Positions 1 to 5,663 of a DNA stretch of 5,663 nt are shown piece by piece. Numbering within the stretch: position 1 is the stretch's first letter; every line of letters begins with the position of its first letter. The position numbers were made by a program, and so were the translations under genes. Under the pieces are notes generated by a model. The model ran no database searches. It saw only the letters and a program-made list of their open reading frames with translations, and was not told the DNA's origin. The DNA comes from an uncultured Clostridium sp. Lineage in GTDB: Bacteria > Bacillota_A > Clostridia > TANB77 > CAG-508. The stretch is taken from positions 1 to 5,663 of the forward strand of contig CAJKKA010000108.1 in NCBI GenBank assembly GCA_905200315.1, read 5' to 3'.

Positions 1-1344
1 AAATTTATTGTAGAAGAAGTAAAAAAAGGAGAAAGAAAACGTACACCAGCTCCACCATTTACAACCAGTACAATGCAACAAGAGGCCTCAAGAAAATTAG
101 GATTCACATTAAAGAAAACAATGGCTGTAGCACAAGGATTATACGAGGGAGTAAAAATTCCAGAAAGAGGAACAGTAGGTTTAATTACATACATGAGAAC
201 AGATTCTACAAGAATTTCTGAGGAAGCAAGAAAAGTAGCAAAACAAGAAATTGTAAAACAATATGGAGAAGAATATTACGAAAACAGATACTATAAAACA
301 AAAGCAGATTCACAAGATGCACACGAAGCAATAAGACCAACATATATAGATGTAAATCCAGAAGATATAAAAGAATCTTTAAATAAAGATCAATACAAAC
401 TATACAAGCTAATTTACAATAGATTTTTAGCAAGCCAAATGGCACCAGCAATTTTTAATACTATATCTGCAACAATAGATGCTAATAATTATACTTTTAA
501 AGCAAATGGTCAATCTATAAAATTTAAAGGCTTTATGGCATTATATGTAGAAGGTGTAGACGATGAAAGTAAAGAAGAAAACTCAAATGTTCCAGATTTA
601 AAAAAAGGACAAGAAGTAAAAAAAGAAAGCATAGAAGGAAAACAAAGCTTTACAGAACCGCCACCAAGATATACAGAAGCAAGTTTAGTAAAAGTTCTAG
701 AAGAAAAGGGAATAGGTAGACCAAGTACATATTCACCAACAATAACAACAATTTTAGAAAGAAGATATATAGAAAAAGAAAAGAAACAATTATACCCTAC
801 AGAACTAGGAAAAATTGTAAATAAACTTCTAATAGAAAATTTTTCAGATGTTGTAAACGAAGAATTCACAATAAAAATTGAAAATGAATTTGACGAAATT
901 GCAGATGGAAAAGAAGAATGGAAAAAAATGATAGAAGAATTTTATGGACCATTTATGAAAGAAGTAGAAGAGGTAGAAAAAAACTTAGAACACGTTGAAC
1001 TTGAAGAAGAAGTAACAGACATACCTTGTGAAAAATGTGGAAGAATGATGGTTGTAAAATATGGAAGATATGGTAAATTTTTAGCTTGTCCTGGATATCC
1101 AGAATGTAAAAATGCAAAACCATATGTAGTAACAATAGAAGAACCATGTCCAAAATGCGGAGGAAAAGTACAAATAAGAAAAACCAAAAAAAGAAGAACA
1201 TTTTATATATGTGAAAACAATCCAACAAGTTGTGACTATATATCTTGGAATAAGCCAAAAAAAGGAGAAAAATACAATCCAGAAGACGCAAAAGAAATAA
1301 AAGCAGAAACAGAAAAAAAGAAAACAAGAAAAAAGAAAAAATAA
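1..1344 (+). CDS. topA: DNA topoisomerase I (type IA), 3' part, 5' end outside window
   Basis: The enzyme relaxes negatively supercoiled DNA by cutting one strand through a 5'-phosphotyrosine link. The reading frame is open from base 1, so the gene starts upstream. 447 residues are visible, and the missing part would hold the N-terminal Toprim domain. Visible residues 17-23 read PAPPFTT, ahead of the conserved STMQQEASRKLGF stretch. The catalytic tyrosine is Tyr64, inside ITYMRTDS. AHEAIRPT lies at 107-114 and GIGRPSTYS at 237-245. Two C4 zinc ribbons follow, with Cys343, 346, 363 and 369, and Cys383, 386, 404 and 411; Escherichia coli TopA has three such ribbons. The protein ends in a lysine-rich tail, plausibly for DNA contact. 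An in-frame ATG at 73 is internal (it falls in the conserved STMQQEAS stretch) and is not the true start. A strong hairpin terminator follows, so topA is probably the last gene of its transcript. Confidence 0.98.
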   Translation, partial: KFIVEEVKKGERKRTPAPPFTTSTMQQEASRKLGFTLKKTMAVAQGLYEGVKIPERGTVGLITYMRTDSTRISEEARKVAKQEIVKQYGEEYYENRYYKTKADSQDAHEAIRPTYIDVNPEDIKESLNKDQYKLYKLIYNRFLASQMAPAIFNTISATIDANNYTFKANGQSIKFKGFMALYVEGVDDESKEENSNVPDLKKGQEVKKESIEGKQSFTEPPPRYTEASLVKVLEEKGIGRPSTYSPTITTILERRYIEKEKKQLYPTELGKIVNKLLIENFSDVVNEEFTIKIENEFDEIADGKEEWKKMIEEFYGPFMKEVEEVEKNLEHVELEEEVTDIPCEKCGRMMVVKYGRYGKFLACPGYPECKNAKPYVVTIEEPCPKCGGKVQIRKTKKRRTFYICENNPTSCDYISWNKPKKGEKYNPEDAKEIKAETEKKKTRKKKK

Positions 1345-1384
1345 ATTAATAATAACACTTGAAAATTTTATACAAATAATATAT

Positions 1385-1432
1385 AAAATAACCATATTGT
1401 AAATAAGAAATTTACAATATGGTTATTTTTTT
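1385..1432 (+). terminator. Intrinsic terminator downstream of topA
   Basis: A perfect 20-bp inverted repeat has arms at 1385-1404 and 1410-1429 and a 5-nt loop (AAGAA). It is followed by a run of seven T (1426-1432) that overlaps the outer stem. It starts about 40 nt after the topA stop codon. The stem is AT-rich but long. The mirror A-run on the left is short, so it fits the plus strand best. Confidence 0.85.
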
Positions 1433-1542
1433 CAAAAACATTTATTTCAGAAGATTTTTTATTCTCAAAAAATCCAAATGAAAAACAAATCTAAAAGGGA
1501 GGAGGTAAAACAGAAACAAACAGGTGAAATTATAACAAAATC

Positions 1543-1571
1543 TTGAATAAGAAAATACAAATTGTTATAAT
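1543..1571 (+). promoter_or_regulatory. Sigma-A-like promoter ahead of the RAYT relic
   Basis: TTGAAT (1543-1548) and a perfect TATAAT (1566-1571) are separated by exactly 17 nt. Transcription would start near 1578. That places the AAAGGA ribosome binding site (1576-1581) at the extreme 5' end of the RNA, so translation from this start would be compromised. A 10-bp inverted repeat (ATTATAACAA at 1529-1538, its complement at 1562-1571) brackets the promoter and overlaps the -10 box. It may be chance in such AT-rich DNA. Confidence 0.45.
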
Positions 1572-1586
1572 AAAGAAAGGAAATTT

Positions 1587-1748
1587 TTGAAATTAAAAAG
1601 AAAAAACATTAGATTAAAAAATTATGATTATTCAAAAGAAGGATATTATTACATAACAATATGCATAAAAAATAGAAAAGAAATGATATATCTAACAGGA
1701 GATGAAGAAATAAGAAGATTACAAATGGCAGTTACTAATTACAATTAG
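1587..1748 (+). pseudogene. Truncated REP-associated tyrosine transposase (RAYT), N-terminal relic
   Basis: An open frame of 53 codons can be read from a TTG at 1587 to a TAG at 1746, with AAAGGA five bases upstream. Its first 30 or so residues contain RKNIRLKNYDYSKEGYYYIT followed by ICIKNRKEM. This matches the typical start of RAYT proteins (IS200-like Y1 transposases), which usually read R-K-x-I-R-L-x-x-Y-D-Y-S and then YFITICT-x-NR. Nothing after residue 33 or so looks like the family. The HUH histidine pair and the catalytic tyrosine, which lie further along a protein normally of roughly 150-200 residues or more, are absent. The last residues (MAVTNYN) are encoded by the left arm of a terminator hairpin. 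I read this as a decayed insertion lying between topA and minD. A short domesticated protein is possible but has no positive support. Family assignment rests on motif memory. Confidence 0.6.
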
Positions 1749-1764
1749 TAATTGCTTATTTTTT
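1728..1764 (+). terminator. Intrinsic terminator ending the RAYT-relic transcript
   Basis: Arms at 1728-1740 and 1743-1755 pair over 13 positions with a single G-T wobble. The inner pairs would open to give a workable loop around the central AC. A T-rich tail follows, including six T at 1759-1764. The hairpin overlaps the stop codon of the 53-codon relic and insulates the minD promoter from upstream reading. Confidence 0.7.
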
Positions 1765-1806
1765 AACATTTTTGTAACAATTCTGTAATAAAAATGCAAT
1801 ATAACA

Positions 1807-1835
1807 TTGACTTTTTTCGTAATTTCATATATTAT
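1807..1835 (+). promoter_or_regulatory. Sigma-A-like promoter for minD-minE-rodA-dusB
   Basis: TTGACT (1807-1812) and TATTAT (1830-1835) are separated by 17 nt, with AT-rich sequence upstream. The predicted start near 1842 gives a leader of about 36 nt that contains only the minD ribosome binding site. No operator or riboswitch-like fold is visible. It lies directly after a terminator and before four closely spaced genes, so it is the likely operon promoter. Confidence 0.7.
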
Positions 1836-1877
1836 ATGTAAGAAATATTGTACGAATCCATAAAGGGAGGAATTTTA

Positions 1878-2672
1878 ATGGGAGAAGTTATAGTTATTAC
1901 ATCCGGAAAAGGTGGAGTAGGAAAAACAACAACAACAGCTAATTTAGGTTCAGCACTTGCATTAGAAGGAAAAAAAGTTGTATTAGTAGATACAGATATT
2001 GGACTTCGTAATTTAGACGTTGTTATGGGGTTAGAAAATAGAATTGTATATGACATTGTAGATGTTGTAGAAGGCAAATGTAAATTAAGACAAGCCCTTA
2101 TAAAAGACAAAAGATTTAAAGAATTATTCTTACTTCCAGCTGCCCAAACAAGAGATAAAAGTGCAATAGATGAAGAACAAATGAAAGACCTTGTTGGAAA
2201 ATTAAAAGAGGAGTTTGACTATATTTTAATAGATTGCCCTGCTGGAATTGAGCAAGGATTTAAAAATGCAATAGTTGGAGCAGATAGAGCTATAGTTGTA
2301 ACAATGGCTGAAATATCTGCAATAAGGGATGCAGATAGAATAATAGGATTGTTAGAGTCTTCACAAATAAAAAATCCAGAGTTAATTATAAATCGTTTAA
2401 GACCAGAAATGGTTAGAAAAGGAAAAATGATGGACGTTGATGATATAGTAGATTTATTATCAATAGAATTAATAGGTGTTGTTCCAGATGACGAATACAT
2501 TATTACTCAAACAAATAAAGGAGAACCAGTTATATCAAATAAAAAAGCACCATCTGGAAAAGCATATATGGAAACTGCAAAAAGAATTTTAGGAGAAAAA
2601 ATAGAAGTTTCAGTACCAGGAAGAGAAAAAGGCTTTCTAGCAGCAATAAAAAGAATTTTTAAAGTAAAATAG
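1878..2672 (+). CDS. minD: Septum site-determining protein MinD (membrane ATPase)
   Basis: MinD is a ParA/MinD-family ATPase. It binds the membrane as an ATP dimer, recruits MinC in most species, and is released by MinE. The protein has 264 residues, the usual length. It has the deviant Walker A motif GKGGVGKTT, with signature Lys11 and Lys16. It also has VDTDIGLRNLD with Asp40, the Walker B region DCPAGIE with Asp119, and NRLRP at 172-176 near the nucleotide base. The last residues (GFLAAIKRIFKVK) form the amphipathic membrane-targeting helix. I chose ATG 1878 because AAAGGGAGG (1862-1870) sits seven bases upstream and MGEVIVITSGKGG is the expected start. An in-frame TTG at 1848 would add ten unlikely residues and overlap the leader. 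minE follows 25 nt later. No minC lies immediately upstream, unlike many clostridial min clusters. Confidence 0.97.
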   Translation: MGEVIVITSGKGGVGKTTTTANLGSALALEGKKVVLVDTDIGLRNLDVVMGLENRIVYDIVDVVEGKCKLRQALIKDKRFKELFLLPAAQTRDKSAIDEEQMKDLVGKLKEEFDYILIDCPAGIEQGFKNAIVGADRAIVVTMAEISAIRDADRIIGLLESSQIKNPELIINRLRPEMVRKGKMMDVDDIVDLLSIELIGVVPDDEYIITQTNKGEPVISNKKAPSGKAYMETAKRILGEKIEVSVPGREKGFLAAIKRIFKVK

Positions 2673-2697
2673 GTAGCAAAAATATGGAGGGTGAATA

Positions 2698-3183
2698 ATG
2701 TTCGAAAATGTAAGTAATTTTTTTAAGAAAGTTTTTAAAAAAGAAATGCAAAAAGAAAGTGATTCTGGTAAAGAGGCAAAAGAAAGACTTCATTTAGTTT
2801 TAATGCAAGATAGAGCAAATGTCTCTGCAGACTTTTTAGAAATGATGAAACAAGAAATAATAGAGGTAATAAAAAAGTATATAGATGTAGACGAAAATTC
2901 AATAGATGTTCGTTTAACAAACCAAACAAATGAAAATGGAACAAACGGAGCACCTGCATTATATGCAAATATACCAATTATAAGTATTAAAGAAGAAAAG
3001 AAAAATGTAGAAGAAACAAATACAGAAGAAAAAGAAGAAATAAATAATCAAACAGAAGAACAAGAAAATAAAGAAGATAGTGAAAGCAATAGTGAAATTC
3101 AAGAAGAAGGAAAACATAGTTTAATAGAAAATAATGAAAATAGCACAGAAGAAAAAGAAAAGCAACAAGAAGAATCTAAATAA
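2698..3183 (+). CDS. minE: Cell division topological specificity factor MinE with a long acidic tail
   Basis: MinE stimulates the MinD ATPase and drives MinD off the membrane, which sets the Min pattern. Residues 1-15 (MFENVSNFFKKVFKK) resemble the amphipathic membrane-binding start of MinE. Residues 27-44, containing AKERLHLVLMQDRANVS, match the MinD-contact region. Residues 46-73, with IIEVIKKYIDVDENSIDVRL, match the topological specificity domain, and the core ends near ALYANIPI at 87-94. Typical MinE proteins are about 80-100 residues. This one has 161, because about 63 residues follow the core. That tail is low in hydrophobics and rich in Glu (23 by my count), Lys, Asn, Gln and Ser, so it is probably disordered. 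The frame is continuous through it. The start is supported by GGAGGGTG at 2686-2693. rodA begins 17 nt after the stop. Confidence 0.94.
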   Translation: MFENVSNFFKKVFKKEMQKESDSGKEAKERLHLVLMQDRANVSADFLEMMKQEIIEVIKKYIDVDENSIDVRLTNQTNENGTNGAPALYANIPIISIKEEKKNVEETNTEEKEEINNQTEEQENKEDSESNSEIQEEGKHSLIENNENSTEEKEKQQEESK

Positions 3184-3200
3184 TAAGTTTGAGGTAGAAA

Positions 3201-3482
3201 ATGAGAAAAAGAATTTTTAAAAATATAGATTGGGGAATTTTTATATGTGCTATCATTTTAACAGCTATTGGAATGATAGCATTATTTTCTGCAACACATG
3301 ATAGTGGATATGAGAGCTTGCAAAAGCAAGCAATATGGTTTGTTATATGTATACCTATAGTATTTGCTTTAATTTTAATAGATTACGAGGCTATAGCCAA
3401 GGCAGCACCTGTGTTTTATCGGGCTAAGTTTAATTTTATTAATTGCAGTTTTATTTACAACTCCAGTAAATGGTGCAAGTAG
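3201..3482 (+). CDS. RodA N-terminal fragment before the frameshift
   Basis: This is what is translated if the frameshift is real and unsuppressed: 93 residues, of which the first 73 are genuine RodA. It carries the cytoplasmic start MRKRIFKNID and two membrane segments (about residues 11-31 and 44-62). About 20 residues of out-of-frame sequence follow, ending at a TAG formed in the shifted frame. It contains none of the catalytic region, so it would be inactive alone. Confidence 0.6.
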   Translation: MRKRIFKNIDWGIFICAIILTAIGMIALFSATHDSGYESLQKQAIWFVICIPIVFALILIDYEAIAKAAPVFYRAKFNFINCSFIYNSSKWCK

Positions 3483-4308
3483 TTGGTTTAATTTTAAAGC
3501 ATTTACTTTTCAACCATCAGAATTTGCAAAAATATTTGTAATTCTAACATTAGCATCTTTAATATATAAAATACAAGAAAGAGGACAAAATGAAATAAAT
3601 AAACCAGCTAAACTATTATTAAGCTTAACAGTTGTTGCAGTGCCTGTATTTTTAATTATTTTACAACCAGATTATGGAACAGCTATGGCGTTTTTAATTG
3701 CAACGGCATTAATGTTATTTGTTGCAGGAATAGATAAAAAATACATAATAGCAATATGTGCAATTGTAATAATTGCAGCACCATTAGTTTATAATTTTGT
3801 ATTACCAGAACATGCTAAAGCTAGAATACAGGTATATTTAAATCCAGAAACAGATGCAAGAGGAGCTGGTTATAATATAATTCAATCTAAACTTGCAATA
3901 GGTGCAGGAAAGTTATTTGGAATGGGAGTTTTAAAAGGTAACCAAACACAATTAGGCTTTCTATATCCAAAAACAACAGATTTTATATTTTCTGTTATAA
4001 GTGAGGAAATGGGATTTGTTGTAGCAGGTAGTGTAATAATTATATATGTAATAATGATAACTAAATCTATTTTTATTGCAAGAACAGCAAAAGATGATTT
4101 AGGTAGTTATATAGCAATAGGTATTGCCGGAATTTTTATATTCCATATGATAGAAAATATAGGAATGACAATGGGACTTTTACCAATAACTGGTGTACCA
4201 TTACCTTTTGTTAGTTATGGTGGAAGTTCATTAGTTACAAATTACATTTTACTTGCAATATTAATGAATATAAGTGGTAGAAGACAAAGAACAATTTTTG
4301 CAGAATAA
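3421..4308 (+). CDS. RodA C-terminal fragment after the frameshift
   Basis: This is the open frame resuming directly after the extra base, 295 residues, holding the rest of RodA including the catalytic loop and SYGGSS. The first usable in-frame start codon is the GTG at 3640 (MPVFLIILQPDYGTA). It lies inside a membrane segment with no good ribosome binding site, so independent translation is unlikely. A protein starting there would lack roughly the first 146 residues of RodA, including NGASSWF and QPSEFAKIF. Confidence 0.6.
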   Translation, partial: GLSLILLIAVLFTTPVNGASSWFNFKAFTFQPSEFAKIFVILTLASLIYKIQERGQNEINKPAKLLLSLTVVAVPVFLIILQPDYGTAMAFLIATALMLFVAGIDKKYIIAICAIVIIAAPLVYNFVLPEHAKARIQVYLNPETDARGAGYNIIQSKLAIGAGKLFGMGVLKGNQTQLGFLYPKTTDFIFSVISEEMGFVVAGSVIIIYVIMITKSIFIARTAKDDLGSYIAIGIAGIFIFHMIENIGMTMGLLPITGVPLPFVSYGGSSLVTNYILLAILMNISGRRQRTIFAE

Positions 4309-4322
4309 AATAGGAGATAAAA

Positions 4323-5302
<980 letters not shown>

Positions 5303-5318
<16 letters not shown>

Positions 5319-5341
5319 ATTTATCTATTCTTCTTTATTTT
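5303..5341 (+). terminator. Intrinsic terminator overlapping the end of dusB
   Basis: Perfectly complementary 18-nt arms lie at 5303-5320 and 5323-5340, with two bases between, so the innermost pairs open to give a loop of about six bases. The T-rich right arm runs on into TTTT at 5338-5341. The left arm includes the last dusB codons (NKEE) and the TAG stop at 5316-5318, so the coding end doubles as half of the hairpin. Confidence 0.75.
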
Positions 5342-5402
5342 ACTACAAAATTAAAATAAAGATAAAAATATTATAATGCTACAAAAATTAATGTCAAACG
5401 TT

Positions 5403-5428
5403 GTAGGGGTCGGCGTCCTCGACGACCC
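5403..5428 (+). repeat. REP-like element: GTAG tetranucleotide plus imperfect palindrome
   Basis: GTAG (5403-5406) is followed at once by a GC-rich hairpin at 5407-5428. GGGTCG pairs with CGACCC, then there is one G/A mismatch, then CG pairs with CG around the loop TCCT. A 5' GTAG with a mismatch-containing stem is the published architecture of REP sequences recognised by RAYT proteins. It stands out sharply from the roughly 28% GC surroundings and is not followed by a T-run, so it is not an ordinary terminator. A truncated RAYT relic lies in the same window at 1587-1748. Only one copy is visible here, so repetition in the genome is inferred. Confidence 0.6.
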
Positions 5429-5440
5429 GATAATAACATA

Positions 5441-5661
5441 TGACAAATAAATTGTTTTTTATACCTTGGTGTCGCAATCTTCGAAATTGAAAATGGTCTT
5501 ATGACCATTTAACGAATGATTATTTTTATATAAAATTATATTTATATATTTACATTAATACTCTATATAAATTAAAAAATGAAGATTGCTCCAAATCGCA
5601 CTCGCAGAGAATCTGCTCGTTTGGTCGCTTACGCGGTATTTCAAAACAAATATATTTGTCA
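5441..5661. mobile_element. Putative MITE-like non-autonomous element with terminal inverted repeats
   Basis: The left end, TGACAAATA...ATACC (5441-5465), is repeated as an imperfect inverted copy at 5635-5661, where the plus strand reads GGTAT...TATTTGTCA. The copies share identical outer nine and inner five bases, with a few differences and a 2-nt length difference between. A second, internal inverted pair is GCAATCTTC (5474-5482) with GAAGATTGC (5581-5589). The interior holds a perfect hairpin (AAATGGTC at 5491-5498, GACCATTT at 5503-5510, loop TTAT), about 70 nt of nearly pure A/T, and a GC-rich block (5581-5635) with its own small stem (GCAGA at 5604-5608, TCTGC at 5612-5616). There is no transposase gene. 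The window ends two bases after the right repeat, so a target duplication cannot be judged. Confidence 0.45.
5491..5510. repeat. Perfect 8-bp hairpin inside the putative MITE
   Basis: AAATGGTC and GACCATTT pair perfectly around the loop TTAT. No T-run follows, so termination is unlikely. The hairpin sits just inside the left terminal repeat and may be a structural part of the element. Confidence 0.55.
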
Positions 5662-5663
5662 TT

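Larger units (their letters stand above)
3201..4308 (+). pseudogene. rodA: Rod shape-determining protein RodA (SEDS glycan polymerase), frameshifted
   Basis: RodA is the multipass SEDS peptidoglycan glycosyltransferase that works with a class B penicillin-binding protein and MreB in side-wall growth. Reading 3201-3419 and then 3421-4308 gives one normal-length protein of 368 residues. The extra base is at about 3420: PVFY is followed in the +1 frame by GLSLILLIAVLF and then PVNGASSWF, as the family expects. Landmarks are NGASSWF, QPSEFAKIF, QPDYGTA, GYNIIQSKLAIGAG, KTTDFIFSVISEE with the predicted catalytic Asp at about 260, and the final LPFVSYGGSS. The start has GAGGT at 3191-3195. FtsW is the alternative, but the short N-terminus, the length and the minDE neighbourhood favour RodA. 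Away from the single shift the gene looks fully conserved. That argues for a sequencing error, a very recent mutation or a recoding event, not old decay. Confidence 0.92.

Noticed and set aside
206..1395. Several long minus-strand open frames opposite topA, and similar ones opposite minD, minE and dusB.
   Set aside because: They are antisense shadows of purine-rich genes: runs of Phe, Leu and Ser with no ribosome binding sites and no recognisable domains.
1453..1474. An 8-bp inverted repeat, GATTTTTT with AAAAAATC, after the topA terminator.
   Set aside because: It is almost pure A/T with no T-run behind it, so it is expected by chance in this composition.
1848..1877. An upstream TTG start that would extend MinD by ten residues.
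   Set aside because: It lies only a few bases after the predicted transcription start and lacks a ribosome binding site. The ATG at 1878 has an excellent one and gives the conserved MinD start.
5342..5400. A TATAAT at 5372-5377 after dusB, considered as a promoter.
   Set aside because: No acceptable -35 hexamer lies 16-18 nt upstream and no gene follows.
5555..5662. A minus-strand frame of 35 codons from the right inverted repeat (MTNIFVLKYRVSD...) to a TAA at 5555.
   Set aside because: It begins in the inverted repeat itself, no ribosome binding site can be seen, and it overlaps an open frame on the other strand. Neither strand shows coding signals.
5579..5663. A frame open to the window edge starting at ATG 5579 (MKIAPNRTRRESARLVAYAV...).
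   Set aside because: There is no ribosome binding site, the codon use (CGC, GCT, ACT) is unlike the host genes, and it lies across the GC-rich block and right inverted repeat of the putative MITE. It is probably a spurious frame within a repeat.

Overview
The window is a strongly AT-rich, all-plus-strand stretch of chromosome. It has purine-rich (A over T) coding strands, AGA-dominated arginine codons and good GGAGG-type ribosome binding sites. Gene content and sequence character suggest a low-GC Bacillota, most likely an uncultured Clostridia-type anaerobe. This is inferred from gene families and composition, because no marker here fixes the genus.

Layout: positions 1-1344 hold the 3' two thirds of topA (DNA topoisomerase I), closed by a strong hairpin terminator at 1385-1432. 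Positions 1433-1806 form a gene-poor spacer. It contains a sigma-A-like promoter, a 53-codon relic matching the N-terminus of REP-associated tyrosine transposases (RAYT, the IS200-like Y1 family), and a second terminator. A clear promoter at 1807-1835 then starts a tightly packed cluster: minD (1878-2672), minE (2698-3183), rodA (3201-4308, broken by a +1 frameshift at about 3420) and dusB (4323-5318). The gaps are 25, 17 and 14 nt. A terminator whose left arm is the end of dusB closes the cluster.

The last 345 nt carry no convincing gene. They hold a GTAG-headed imperfect palindrome with the architecture of a REP sequence (5403-5428) and an inverted-repeat-bounded element of about 221 bp resembling a MITE (5441-5661).

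How the genes fit together: MinD and MinE are the ATPase and its activator, which place the division site by membrane-bound patterning. RodA is the SEDS glycan polymerase of side-wall synthesis, and minDE beside rodA is a familiar clostridial grouping. MinC, the actual FtsZ inhibitor, is not next to minD: the gene upstream is topA plus transposase debris. DusB is a tRNA dihydrouridine synthase apparently co-transcribed with the cell-shape genes.

I found no clearly new multi-gene system. The observations most worth a second look are the frameshift in rodA at an otherwise unused CGG codon, the long acidic tail on MinE, the REP plus RAYT relic pair, and the MITE-like element at the right edge.
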